A stretch of DNA of 64,000 nt from Cotesia glomerata (GCF_020080835.1 NC_058158.1:25438305-25502304), one strand, 5' to 3'. Positions 11,445-24,339 are shown, counted from the stretch's first letter. Made by a program: numbers and translations. Notes: generated by a model not told the origin, from the sequence alone.

Positions 11445-12706
11445 TAAGAAACTGTAAACGGCTTTTGAAAGAAAAAATTTTTTTGGAATTGAAAACTCGG
11501 ACTGAACAAAAGACAAAAATTTGCATAATTAAGGATATTTGGATAACTTGGTATAACTTTGGATAAAATAGATGAACGAAGGATATCGTCGGTAATTTTT
11601 TAACCTCAAAGTGTCCCCTAAAATCCCTTAAAAATTCAAAGCGCTGCGATTTTTTTTTCATAGTGCCCCAAGCTTCAAATTCTGTGTTTTTGCAAAAATC
11701 ACCATTTCCGCAATTTTACGATTTTTATCCATTTTTTCAATGAAAAAAAATTTTTTTTTCAAAAATCTTTATTTTTTTGATCAAAGAGATTAACTGTTCA
11801 AGAAATTTGGAAAAAAAAAAAATTTTAATTTTTTTTGAAAATTTTCTCGATTTTTTTCAAACTTTTCTCGATTTTTTTTGACTGCTGTCTTACCGAAGGC
11901 ATCAACGTTACCCAGTGAAGCCAGATCGTGAGCCGAAATGTCCCCTTCCCCAAGCGAAATAACACGGTGCGTAATGCTGGGTGGGGATATTTTCTGCTCA
12001 CGATCTGGCTTCACTGACGTTACCCAAAGCATATCTCGTAGAAGTTGCTCGGTCCCATTTACGCTTCTTACACACACTTGTGTGTATGCGCGTGTGTTTT
12101 CGTATGTGTGCGTGTCTGTGTGTTCATGTGTGTAATTGTTTCTGAAAACACACACAAACACGCGCGCGCACACACAAAAGTGTGTGTAAGAAGCGTAAAT
12201 GGGACCGATCAACTTCTACGAGATATGCTTTGGATAACGTTAATGCTTTTGGTAAGACAGCAGTCGAAAAAAATCGAGAAAAGTTTGAAAAAAATCGAGA
12301 AAATTTTCAAAAAGAATTGAAAAATTTTTTTTTTTTTTTTTCCAAATTTCTTGAACAGTTAATTTCTTTGATCAAAAAAATAAAGATTTTTGAAAAAAAA
12401 ATTTTTTTTCATTGAAAAAATGGATAAAAATCGTAAAATTGCGGAAATGGTGATTTTTGCAAAAACACAGAATTTGAAGCTTGGGGCACTATGAAAAAAA
12501 AATCGCAGCGCTTTGAATTTTTAAGGGATTTTAGGGGACACTTTGAGGTTAAAAAATTACCGACGATATCCTTCGTTCATCTATTTTATCCAAAGTTATA
12601 CCAAGTTATCCAAATATCCTTAATTATGCAAATTTTTGTCTTTTGTTCAGTCCGAGTTTTCAATTCCAAAAAAATTTTTTTTTTAAAAGCCGTTTACAGT
12701 TTCTTA
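11445..12706. mobile_element. Foldback element / giant palindrome
   Basis: Starting TAAGAAACTG at 11,445 and ending CAGTTTCTTA at 12,706, with TA on each side, the two halves are near-perfect reverse complements for roughly 450 nt per arm. Both arms encode the same 60-odd-residue peptide in mirror orientation, showing the arms are nearly identical. The centre contains two more inverted repeats: AGTGAAGCCAGATCGTGAG (about 11,917-12,016) and a pair around AAGCATATCTCGTAGAAG (about 12,027-12,231). The latter encloses a GT/AC-rich loop. There is no transposase, and the translated frames are by-products of the palindrome. Confidence 0.85.
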
Positions 12707-12719
12707 TAGGGAATATCGT

Positions 12720-15270
12720 GTAGTTTTCAAAACCCTCCTTAGATTTCCTATACGATCATTATTTCTAGAGTTATTGATTATCAAAGTCAAAAAGAAGTTT
12801 TTTGCTTTGATTGACGATAACTCTGCGGCAAATCATCGTATAGGCTTTTTGATTACGTCAAATTAAAGGGTATTAAATATTCTAAAAGAGCTTTATAAAG
12901 AAACAATGAAAAAAATTTTTTTGAAGCCCGTAGACCTTTTTTTAGCCGAAAAAAAATTTGGAAAAATTTTTTTTCGGTAGTTTTCTTAGGATTTCTCCAG
13001 ACCTGGACATGACAAAAAATTTTCATGGACCTAAAAACTAGACACTTGGAGCTACAATTTACTTTTTTTATTTTTTCTGTACGACTATTTTCCTCGGAGT
13101 TACAGCTCGTTGAAAATCACCCAAAAATTTGGAATTTTTTTTATATCCCTTAATTTTTGTGATTAGTGTATATAGATATATAGGTATATTCACAATGATA
13201 AAATACTTAAACCCGGGGTTGAAAAACTGGCCCTTAGTCATCTCAACTACACAGATCCTCACGTTAACAAAACAGTTGCCTGTTTTGACGAAACTACATA
13301 TATTTACAAGAGCCGTTCTCTGTATGTTTAAGTCAAACAAAAGAATCCTTAAACCAGAAATCCGGATCTTTATTTTAAGGAAACGTCATTTGAGGATACG
13401 TTGGATAGTCATTTTAGCAATATTTTTTTTTCCGTGTGCACTTTTATAATTAAAAATTAAAAAATTAACAATGTTACATCATACATATATTCGTATATTG
13501 ACTACATTTATACTTATTTTTACCATGTAACATTGTAAGTTGTTGAATTTAAAATTATGAAGGTGAAGATATATCACATACAAAACAAATTCTAAAAATT
13601 TTAATCTACAAAACCAAAAATTCTTAGAATAAAAATTTAGGAACTAATGATAATAATTGTGCCAGTAAATTAAGACGGAAAAACCCTCTCCAAACTCTGT
13701 ATTTTCTAGTCAAATTTAAATAGTTTCAATTTATAGTTCTATGGTATAAAGCCAGTAAAACGTAGGTAGTAGCATGTAAGAAATGAAGGAGCTAGAAGTG
13801 GAATAAGCATCTTACTTGTTAATCATGAGTTCCTAATAGATGGACGCAGAAAATCATCGCAAGACGCGAACCACTGATGCCATAAATCCCAGTGGGCACA
13901 CTTACTATTTCTTCCTGGCGAAATAGATCGACTGATGTTTATCCCTTGAATCTTATCTTCATAATTAATTTCATCAATAGGTATAAAGTAAACAAGAAAC
14001 AAATACATGTATCTACAATAGAGAGTCATCCGTAAAAACAACTTGAAAAATAAAAAAATTAAAAAGCTAAGAAGGAAAAAAATAAGCGTACTTAATAATA
14101 AACAAAAAATCAAGTAAGTTAATAATGATTGAATCAGTAGATGTAGTCTCTCTATAAGCAGACTAAAAGTGAGGAGGTCCAATGTTGGTCCAGTTAAGAC
14201 ATTTCAAAATAATACCAGCCTTAATGGTATGTATTCCTGGTAGACAGATGTTGAACGTCATCTTGAAATGCGGTCCATTTTCACAGCATCTCGATCTCAT
14301 CTCCTTCCGTATTCTCTTCAGTTACTGAATTTCATCACTCACTTACTTTCTAATATTAACTTCATATATTTTTATGTATGTTATTCAAACAAAAAATTTG
14401 ATAAATATTATTATCAAACTGTAAATCAAGTCCAATCAATTTTTTAATTTTGTGGCAGATAATTTTTTCTTAATATTCATATCGAAAAACAGAAAAAAAT
14501 ACTACTAATACTCTTGAGTTATTAGAAATGTCTAATATAAGAGATTATTTAGCTACATACGGCTGTGTAAGCAACGCGTTATTCTGCTCTCCTGTTAACT
14601 TCTAGACAACAGAGCGAGTGACGAAGCAACGGCTGCAACAATGCTGTATAGTCAACTTATAGTACTGAAGAGTGTCTAGCGTAAAGCTAGACAAATCTAG
14701 CCAGCTCCAACTAGTGCTCATATAGTTGACTTTTATTAAAGTATTATTATTCAACGCTCAATGTTTCTGTACTAGTTTTAAACCATAACACTAAAGAAAC
14801 TTATTTCTTTTCTTCATTGAAATCACTATACAATGTTATGTATTTTTTTCATTGAACTTGGATATTAAATACAGTTTTACTAGAACTTTTAGCAAATTTT
14901 TTAAAAATTTTTAGGCTAATGTTTTACGATAAACGTAAGAAAATTACTGTTTATTATCTAGTGCAGTAATCAGTCGTAAATTGAAAATAAACATTCATGC
15001 TGTGTTTCAATAATCACATGTATTATGGAGCACCGGGCAGACTCTGCTCAACACAAAAATAATTCTTTGATACAAGGAATCATTAATTTGTTTTTAACAT
15101 ACAACTAATTAATGTACTAGTTATCGAACATATTCCTCTTTACTACATATGGATTATCACATAAAAAAAAAAAAAAAAAAAACATTTTTACTGGCCAAGC
15201 CCTGCTGATCGATTTCAAATTTAATAAGCGTTTTCTATCAAAAAAATTTAAAAAGTCTGAAAATTTGGGC
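12720..15270. other. Non-coding interval with repeat fragments
   Basis: No gene is recognised. A block at 13,184-13,232 is the reverse complement of 3,891-3,939 (core AAAATACTTAAACCC), so the same short repeat occurs in both places, probably MITE ends. Text near 13,550 (AAAATTATGAAGGTGAAGATAT) resembles the 54,298-54,560 MITE. The rest is AT-rich with no stable open frame of interest. Confidence 0.5.
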
Positions 15271-16295
15271 CCTTAATAAGGTAAAAGTTCCTATTATGAG
15301 ACACTTTTCAAGGTAAGTTGAACATTTTTGCGAATAATAAATCCATTTAAGAAGAAAATACACTTTTAATCGCATTGTACAGTAATTTGATGATTATTAA
15401 ATCAATATTTCTAATGTGTTTATAATTTTTTTGGTTAAAAATGAATTAAATTATGGTTTTTTAAGAGAACCTATGAGACCCTATTTATGAGACACTTTAA
15501 AGTCACATGTCCCCAGTGTCTCAAACCACAGGACCCTATTTTTGAGACAGTTAAAAAATCAGTGAAATTGATCAAATTTTATATTTTTATTAATTTTAGA
15601 CAGTCCTATTTACAAAATAAGAAATTATTTTAATTTTTAATCAACTCATAATTAAATTTTTATCAGTTAAATAATTAATTAACGAAAATTATTGAATTAA
15701 ATCTATTTTTCTTTCTTGATTTTTTTTAATTCTTCGACTTGAGCAATTAACTTTTTCTTTTCTTCTTGTAATATTTTTATTTTTTAAGTTTTTCTTCTTT
15801 CATGTTTTTAACTTTTCTTTTTTAATTGTTTGTACCATTCATCAGAGATCCCCACAGATGGTAACTTTGACTTGCCTGTTTTTCAATTTTTATTATTTTT
15901 TCTTCAGTAAATAATCCTACGGCAAAGTGAATATTTCTTTCAGAGGTTTTCGGGAGATTTATCTAAAAATATGAATTTTTCGTAATTCTAATCATAATTT
16001 TTAAAACTAGTTCATAACTAATTATTTTACGTTACCGTTATCAACAGTTATTGATGAAAACTTATGAATAAAACGATGTTCGTCAATCATTGCAGGCGTA
16101 GGATCCAAATTTTCTTTCATAAATTCTAAAAATAGTCACATCAAATTAAATTTATCGAACATAAATGTGAGGTTGACATTTACATACCTAATTGATAAAT
16201 TTTGTTGTTTATAGGATTTGTAGGATGAATATTTTTTGAGCTCTGTTGTATTATTTTATATATGATATTATATGATGTTATATGATATTATATAT

Positions 16296-16298
16296 TAT

Positions 16299-16362
<64 letters not shown>
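16296..16362. repeat. (TA)n microsatellite
   Basis: An almost pure TA run about 65 nt long inside the TATGAGAC element. Confidence 0.9.
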
Positions 16363-16366
<4 letters not shown>

Positions 16367-16450
16367 AATATAAATACTATATAACATAAATATAATTTTT
16401 TTGGATGACGCGCAAGGATTTCGATTTTGCGCAAGGATGATACGCAAAAT

Positions 16451-16558
16451 CGTGAAGCGTTCCACATTTTTTTTTTTTTTTTTTTACAAATATAAATAAT
16501 GCTGTGAAGCGGGAAAGAATAGGAGTTACGGTAATTATTACGTGAAGCGTTCCACATT
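16451..16558 (-). repeat. Tiny retroposed insertion with ~17-bp target duplication
   Basis: CGTGAAGCGTTCCACATT occurs at 16,451-16,468 and again at 16,541-16,558. Immediately after the first copy is a run of about 20 T, that is, a poly(A) tail on the minus strand, followed by about 55 nt of unique sequence. This is the signature of target-primed retroposition of a very short RNA or a heavily 5'-truncated LINE/SINE. Confidence 0.6.
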
Positions 16559-18320
16559 CACGTAACAGGATATTGGTAGGAAAGGATTGAGAAAGGAATG
16601 TGGAGAGGATCATCTTAATTAAAGACACTAAAGTCTTTAGAAGGGCACCGTATTACATTATTGCTATCAGTTAATGATTCTTGAAGACTAACTTGACTAG
16701 ATTCATATATAACCGTAAAAGTTGTCCATCATTAGTTAAATTATTTTATTCACAGTTTATCACATTAGAATGATTTTGCTTCGACAAGACTTATTAAAGA
16801 CCTATTACAATTTATTATTATCTTAATAATAACAAATTTTTAATACATCTTTAATAAGTCAGTTTTCGTCACAGGTGACCCTATTGCTGCTCTGTAGAAT
16901 AACAACTGAACAATAACATTCTCTTCTTTTTAAAGATAATACTGTCGCTGGCTCAGTTCTAATTTTTGCCTTCTCAGGACTAATACTTTTCATCTAACAA
17001 AGGTAGCAATGGATACTCCATGAACGGCAGCTGCGTTTCTCAAGGACCTCACTGTTTCTTCGATTGCTTTTAAAAGCTTTTCCTATATTTGACGAATCAT
17101 AATTACTTAAGCCTTTTAACTTTTTTCTTCAGTTTATTATTCACATTGGAACACAACACTTTTTTGGTTGAATTTGATGATTGAGTTTTGTCTCTTTAGG
17201 ATTTTGTTTATGCCTCATTATCTCAGCTTTTTATTATAAATTACTTTTTACTTAGCCTGAAATAAATAATATACTTTTAGAGTCAATATACAACAAAATA
17301 TTATAAATTTATCCAAAACATTTAATTAAAAAAACAGAAAAACTTGTTGACAAAGTTATTCAATGTTATGATTTGAGGTTAGGTTCATAATCTAAAGGTA
17401 TTTGACTAAAAGTACTTACTTTTAGAAAAATATTTGAGGTTTTAATAACAGCCAATATTTTATGACATATAATTGCACTATTTTTATAATTAATATAACA
17501 TATTAACAATATAAAATCTTATAAATGTACACCGTCTCACTTAATCGGGACAAGCCGAAATACACATGTCCGTGTTACATGGTACACCTAGTAAAATGTC
17601 TCATAAACCGGGGCATTCACGTTTATAAGTGTAGGTATTGTGAGACACTCAGATTTAAAATATTGTAATAAAAAAAACGCATAAATATGTATAGAAATAA
17701 AGTCTATGACTCATCAGCTTTCAATTGATATACAATTTAACATAAAAGAAGAAGAGACAATGAAATTAAACTAATATAAGAAACTAGGTAGCTGTTGCCG
17801 TTTTACTATTCTCGGTCGTGGCTTTGAGCACAGATAACAAACCTCGCACTTTAATAAATATTTTTTAAAAACATTGTGAAATTAATTAAGAGCAAAAGTC
17901 GAAAATTGCTTTTGAAATATGTGAATTGAAATATTTTTTATATTTTTGGTATGCTAGCGGTGTGTTTGTTTTCATAAAATAGTATTTTTATGTAGTGTAT
18001 CATAAATGGGGACATCGTCTCATAATAGGGACTTTTACCTTATCAACGCGTTTTCAAGTAACGATTTTTTCAGCTTTCCCGCTTTCTAATTGCATGACTC
18101 ATGATGCGAAGCATCGGAGATTATTTTACGATTACGATCGAAAAATTTTTTTCGTCTCCTTTTTACAACTACTTTTATTAATACACTCTTGTTAGTTCAT
18201 TTGATAAGGAATAATTTTATTACTTTCGAAAACTAATTTGATGTATTATGAAACGAAAAAAAAACATCAAAATATAAAAAAAAAATTAGAAAAACGGTTG
18301 ACCCTGAAGGCCATCCCTGC

Positions 18321-18962
18321 AACTTCCCGCTAATTCCATACCTAGGCGCTAAAAATTGCACTTATGACGTTTTCGAGCTCTTCGAGCTCAAAAATACAAT
18401 TTATGTGTTATTTTGAGCTCTCCGAGCTCAAAGATACAGCTTTGCTATGCTTTTGAGCTCTTCGAGCTCAAAATTCTTATCAAAATTCGATGAAACACGA
18501 TTTTTCTAATTTTCAAACTGCTGTAACTTTTTAATAAATCAACCGATTTTTACGCGGTAGGCGGCGATCGATGTGGTTTTTTAAGTTCTATAAATGATTC
18601 TGAACAAAAAAATTGATCTGATGAAAAATTTCGGAGTTATTACAAAAAAACACTTTTTTCGATTTTTTTCGACAACGATATCTCACGAACGCATCAACCG
18701 ATTATGACGCTCTATGTGGCGATCGATGCGGAATTTTGAGGTTAAGAGCTGATTAGTTTTTGAAGTTGATCGGTTTAGCCAATTCGGAGATATTTTAAAA
18801 AAATGAAAAAAATACAACTTTTTTTGTCACTTTTTTTGCAATTTCTCGAAATCTACTGGTCCGAATCGGTTCCAACTTACAGGAAATCTAAGTTTGGCGA
18901 AGCCCTTTCGAATGACACCAACCGCGATGAAATCGGTCAAGCCGTTCAAAAGTTACGAGAGG

Positions 18963-19017
<55 letters not shown>

Positions 19018-19158
19018 GTACGGACATCATCGTGAAAATAGTCAGGAAACGGAGACCTCGATACGTCGAGATCCGATGAAAACTCGTTTTTCGAAAAACG
19101 GAGTAAAACCAATAACTTCCCGATTTTTGAAAATTTTCAATTTTCTTGGCGGGAAGTT
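18321..19158. repeat. AACTTCCCGC repeat, complete copy with (AC)n
   Basis: It begins AACTTCCCGC at 18,321 and ends with the inverse GCGGGAAGTT at 19,149-19,158 (838 bp). The interior has three spaced near-palindromes GAGCTCTTCGAGCTC (18,375-18,475), blocks of text around AACCGATTTTTACGCGGT, and an (AC)n microsatellite at 18,966-19,013. The same layout, including the microsatellite at the same internal place, is seen at 30,261-32,767 and 39,478-40,010. A diverged relative without the microsatellite follows in tandem at 19,165-19,560. No coding capacity is seen. Confidence 0.75.
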
Positions 19159-19559
19159 AAAAATTAGTAAAACGGTTGACCCTTTTTAACCCTACAAGCC
19201 ATCTCAATAACTTCCCGCTAATTTCAAACGCAAAACACTCCAAATTTCAACAATTACGACGTCTTTAAGCTCTTCGAACTCAAAAACATGATTCGAGAAC
19301 TATTTTGAGATTTCTAAACTCCAAAATAGAATTATTATATACTTTGAGCTCTTCCACTTCAAAAGTCTAATTTGTACTTAATAAAACACTTTTTTCAAAA
19401 TCCTTGAGCTGCAATAACTTTCGGAGAAATTGTCCGATTTTAGAACGCTTGACAGCATTTAGTGTGGCCAAGGAAGCTTTACTGAATTCTTAGAAAGAAT
19501 TTCGATCTGTTAAAGATTTGAAAAATTATATTAAAAACCACGTTTTGTAGATTTTCCAA

Positions 19560-20195
19560 AAATTAGATATATCCTTCTGTTAAAAATAACTACTCAGGTA
19601 TTGTTTAATTATTGTTTATTGATACAAAAGAAAAATAAGTATATTAATTAATATTAAATTAGCTACACACTGAATTTAACTAAACAAACAATATTAAATG
19701 AGGTTAAACTGACAGAAAAATAATGTTAAATTATTTGCAATAAAATGATTCTAAATCTGGACAATTGACACTTGATGGTGAAAGAGTTCAGCTCGACTAA
19801 CTATAACAGAGAAATTATTAGTTACATCTCGTACTCTCAGTACTCAGTATACTCCCACTACTTCATTAAGGGTCAAGGGGTAGTGGAAACATTACCAGGT
19901 ATACTGAATACAGGACTTTACAGTGAACTGTATACTATACAAACATGTATACATATTCAGGTACACTGAGTACAGTGACGTTGTCCTGTACAACTTTTCT
20001 CTAAAATAAATCTAAATATTAATTCTAACACTTTCAAACAAATCAATCGATTTTAAAGCAATTTACGGCGATCTAGGCAGTTTTATAAGTTCAAACAAAA
20101 AATTCAGTGAAGAGATTAATAGTAATATTAATAATTTTATAACCATGTAGTTACCTCAATGGTCACTAGAATGCACAACTTGCTTAGAGAAAACT
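19560..20195. other. Non-coding interval
   Basis: AT-rich, with scattered AGTACTCAGTATACT-like text (19,850-19,970) and no gene. From 20,113 the sequence GAGATTAATAGTAATATTAA begins a block that is repeated directly at 25,528-25,565. This block flanks the LINE insertion. Confidence 0.45.
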
Positions 20196-20389
20196 AAAAA
20201 CATCGGTCGAGAGGTGTTAGATTGGGGAGATAAGTTACTATTTTGCAATAATTTTTAATAAACACTAATAATGATCATCAACGATAGATTTATCACGTAA
20301 TCAGTTCCCTGGTTATCCAGGTAAGCTCGTTATCTTTTAACTCTGGGTAAAAACATAACTTTATACCGACGACTTATTCTAACCTCAAC

Positions 20390-21854
20390 TTGGCGGCAAG
20401 CCACGTTGGAAAAAGTCAGGGAGGCGAAAGCCTCCCGCGCACAGATCTCGTTAATTTAGACCATCTCATGAAAGAGTTTATCAGAGGGAGAAAATCTGGA
20501 GTAATTAATTGCAGTTTTGCACAATACTCAGAAGGGAAAATGTCGCCGGCAAGCGGTTCAAACCTGACAACAAAAGACACAAGTTAGACACCATCAGTGA
20601 TGCTTTTGTCTCGGACATTGATGGGAGCAACCCCCTGGATGACGTGGAAATGTCCGACGACCTACAACAAGGACCTATTGAGGAAAAAAGAACCCAGAAT
20701 AATGATCGAGATAAGACTGATAACACGGTGGAGGCAAATAAGATTGCGGACAGGTTCAGGTATGGTAGACAAGAAAGAGGTCCTTTCGCTGTATACGTGA
20801 GAACAAGTAGTGTTCAAGACAAAACTAAACCTATCAAAGTCATTGAAATAGCTCGCAAGCTTGCAAATAGCAATGTACGCTTTGACAACATCGTCGAGAA
20901 TTCCAAATATACTTGACGTTCAATGCCAGAGAGACGGCCAATGCCTGTCTTTCCAACCTCAACTTGGGGAAAAATGGTTTAGAAGCTTTTGTACCAACAC
21001 ATCTACGCTTCAAGAAAGGAGTTGTTCGAGACATTCCAGTCGACGTGAGCTTGGAGGAGATCCAGAGGTGTATACAGGAAGAGAACCTAAATATAATTAT
21101 CTCTGATATCTATCGGCTGAGAAGGAAAATTGGCAAGTCGATGCCAGACAAACGCAAGTGGGTAGACTCGCCTACAATTTGTATCACTTTTAAGTCATCC
21201 GTATTACCTCGACATATAAAAATTTAGGGTGTCTCCTTACTTGTTAACGACTACATCGCCCCGATTAGAATCTGCTTCAAATTCGGCAGGTACGATCACA
21301 TTAAAGATAAGTGTCAGAATTCAGAAGTGTGTTTTTCATGCAGCCAAAAAGAATTCCCGGGCCGCGATCAGTGTCTAAATGCCAAGAAATGTGTGAACTG
21401 CGGTGGAGATCACCACACTTTAGATAATAAATGTCCAAACAGGATTGTTGAACTGGAAATTAAAAAAACGATGGCTAGAGACAATTTGTCGTTCAGTGAA
21501 GCAAGGAAGCTGGTGATCAATTCTAAAAAAGAGGATCATATCCAACAAATAAGATCCCGATTCAGTGGAAATCAGGAGGACTTCCCTCAATTGCCGATGA
21601 AGGAGCCATGGTACAAGAAGATGACGATGAGCACCCCTACCTGGAGTCGACCGAGCTCCAAACCACCTCCTGATCTTTCTGGTGGAGGGGCTGACGTAGC
21701 ACATGTTAATGGACCGGCGAGGATTGGTGGGGCGCTTGAAGAGCTGTTAAGGGCTTTCATGTTATCAACGGATGTGGAACTGCTGATTAAACATCTGAGA
21801 AAAGCGGTGGAACTTCATCTTAAAAATCATGGACACGCAAAACAAGGGCAGTAA
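20390..21854 (+). pseudogene. LINE ORF1 (gag-like zinc-knuckle protein), broken
   Basis: The nucleic-acid-binding ORF1 is split over three frames. An N-terminal part runs to about 20,587 and continues in another frame (20,509-20,916). A frameshift near 20,905 leads to 20,913-21,227, and an in-frame TAG at 21,225 precedes the C-terminal part (21,327-21,854). The latter shows two good CCHC knuckles (CFSCSQKEFPGRDQC and CVNCGGDHHTLDNKC) and a degenerate one just upstream (CFKFGRYDHIKDKC). It overlaps the start of ORF2 by 26 nt. Confidence 0.75.
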
Positions 21855-23933
21855 GCAAGGTTTTTTATTAAATATTGCTCAATGGAACGCACGTAGCATT
21901 AAGCCTAAACTTAACGAACTTATACATAATTCCAAAGATATTGATATTTTTTTAATTTCAGAGACCTGGCTCAAGAAAAAAGATAGTCTGTATATCAAAG
22001 GATTCGACGTTGTAAGGAGCGACAGGCTACGGGGTAATGGAGGAGGTGTAGCGATCTTGGTAAGAAACTCATTGAGATATGATGTGGTTCGGGATCTGTA
22101 CAGCTGCAGGGGTAAGATTGAGATTTGCGCTATTAGACTTCTTTTGAATAGTAAACCCTTTACGGTTGCTTGTTGTTATAGACCCCCAAGTACAGCATCT
22201 TTTGTTGATGCAAGTGACTGGGCACAATTTCTTGATCAGTTTTCGGACAGCTACTTAATTGGTGGTGACTTTAATGCTCACCATTCATTGTGGAGAGATT
22301 GGACGGATTGTCCTGAGGAGAAGTCTCTCGTGGAGGCTATGGAAATCAGGGATAATGCGTGTCTTAACGATGGAAATCCTACTTATCTAAGCTCCTCCTC
22401 AGGTAGTGAATCCAATGTAGACTTGACATTCGTTGATAGTTCTTCTGCGTGACTCTTTGATTGGAAAACAGGTGTGGACTACTGGGGTAGTGATCATATC
22501 CCCATTTTTATCAAGTGTAACGGCCGTATTCAGGCCGGGTTCGAAAGGAGAAAGTCGAATAGGTTGTATAATTCTTCCATAGATTGGTCAGTTTATAAAG
22601 ATAAAATATATGAAAAGGTCCCAGATTTGGTGGAGTTGCTAGCTTCGGACTGTGACATCCAGACTAAATACTCGTCATTAACGTCATCCTTAGAAAGCTG
22701 TGTTCAGGTTGCTTGCCCTTTAAAAGCTAGAATACACGAGGTTAAATCCCAGTACTTCAAACCCAAAACTAGAGCTCCTCCGTCTACCTGGTGGAATGAA
22801 GAATGTGATAGACTGGTGAGGCTACGTAAGGCTGCGTTGTTAAAGTTTAAATTTAACAGATCGAGTACTAACTTCATCGCTTACAAAAAGGCTCAGGCTG
22901 AGGCCTTGGTTGGTTTAAGACGTATTAAGAAGGAGGGTTTTAAACAGTTTTGTGAGAGTTTATCTAAGAACACTAACCCTAAATATCTCTGGAACACCAT
23001 CAAAGGCTTCCAGAACAGGTGGAACTACAAGGAAAACGCTAATGAATATGACCGAGATAAAATTAAAGCTGTCAAGGACATGATTGGTGAGCTCTGCCCT
23101 TCATGGGTTCCAAATAACAGACCGTGCCTTGTCTCTGATATCGCAGATCCCTTCCTAGACTCCACTTTTACAAAAGAAGAACTTAGTTTTGCTTTGGCGG
23201 ATGTGAAGCTCTCATCAAGCCTAGGGCTTGACGGAATTGACTATAAAATGATTATTCAACTTCCAAATGAGGCTAAGCTGTTGCTGCTCGAGTTGCTTAA
23301 TCAGATATTTGCGTCCCAAGAATTTCCACATCAATGGAGTAGAAATGCTATTTTCTTTATTTCTAAGAACGAGAAGAATAAGTTTCGTCCTATTTCCCTC
23401 GCTCCGTGCTTAGCTAAAGTCATGGAAAAATTCTTGAACAACCGTATTAGTTGGTGGCTTGAACACCAAAACATTCTACCTGGCTCTCAGAACGGTTTTC
23501 GCAAGAGCAGGTCTTGCGCTGATAATTTGACATTGTTATGTGCTGATGTTCTGAAGTCTTTCAAATCGGAAGAGGCTACAGCAGCGTTGTTTTTAGATAT
23601 TAAAGCTGCTTATGACAATGTCCTGCCAGACGTGCTGTTGTTCAAACTCAAAAGATTAGGTTTTCCAGCGAACACTCTGGCCTTTATTTATAACCTAGTC
23701 TCTGAAAGAAGCTTACGGTTTCAATTCGGGGAAATTGACGAAATTTACCCAGCCTTCAGAGGCTTACCTCAGGGTAGTGTTTTAAGCCCTATGTTATATG
23801 CAATTTACATGCTAAAATTAGAGCAAGTTGTGAGCAGAGTTTATGGCTGTAATATCTTACAATATGCTGACGATGCATGTCTATACTCGAGTCATCAGAA
23901 TACTAACACAGCAATTGAGCGAGTGAAAGAGGC

Positions 23934-24339
23934 GGTTACATGACAAGTGATCCCAGGACATCACATCCCGCGATGCTGTATCAGCGTCATAATGTCCGCG
24001 ACAAATTTGGGAATTGGGTGAATAAAGGATAAAGGGGGAAGGGGGGACCTTTTTTACTCAGTAGGAATTTTTCGGTAACTGAAAAAATATAATTCGGACA
24101 GCATGGACCGGGACTAGAACCCGGATCGTTCGGTTACGCGCCAAAGGCTCTAACAGTTAAGCTATCCGAGATACTGTCCGTAACTACTATTCAGTCACCT
24201 ATTAAGACCTGACTTAAGTAAACACCACCGTCCATCTTACGGTAAATAACAAATATTAATTTGTAGTTAAATTTGTCGTGTAGACAAATCAGCGATACAA
24301 TCAGGGATACGATGTCGCGGGATCTTTTGTCATGTAACC
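23934..24339. mobile_element. 406-bp MITE with 8-bp target duplication and tRNA-like core
   Basis: The ends are GGTTACATGACAA...TTGTCATGTAACC inverted repeats, extending imperfectly through a GATCCC box. AAAGAGGC flanks both sides (23,926-23,933 and 24,340-24,347). Its removal joins the LINE reading frame directly. An 8-bp duplication plus TIRs points to a hAT- or P-type non-autonomous element. Inside lies a cloverleaf-like sequence (24,095-24,180). Confidence 0.85.
24095..24180 (-). ncRNA. tRNA-like sequence inside MITE (probable pseudo-tRNA)
   Basis: The minus strand starts CGGACAG and ends CTGTCCG, a perfect 7-bp acceptor-like stem. It has a TPsiC arm CCGGG-TTCTAGT-CCCGG with a 7-nt loop, and an A-box-like stretch ATAGCTTAACTGTTAGAG. 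The anticodon arm is irregular (no T33 in the expected place) and the length is 86 nt, so a translating tRNA is doubtful. Retained pol III promoter boxes are plausible. Confidence 0.5.

Larger units (their letters stand above)
15275..18044. mobile_element. 2.8-kb non-coding TIR element (TATGAGAC family)
   Basis: The ends 15,275-15,302 and 18,017-18,044 are 28-bp inverted repeats of the form ATAAGGTAAAAGTYCCTATT followed by ATGAGAC. Subterminal copies of the (A/T)TGAGAC box recur inward on both sides (15,470-15,550 and 17,530-17,650). The interior holds a TA microsatellite (16,296-16,362) and no transposase-like frame. I could not assign a superfamily and see no clear target duplication. Confidence 0.6.

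Noticed and set aside
18803..19189. Open frames with poly-(Thr-His) or poly-(Cys-Val)
   Set aside because: These are translations of the (AC)n microsatellite in the AACTTCCCGC repeat, not genes.
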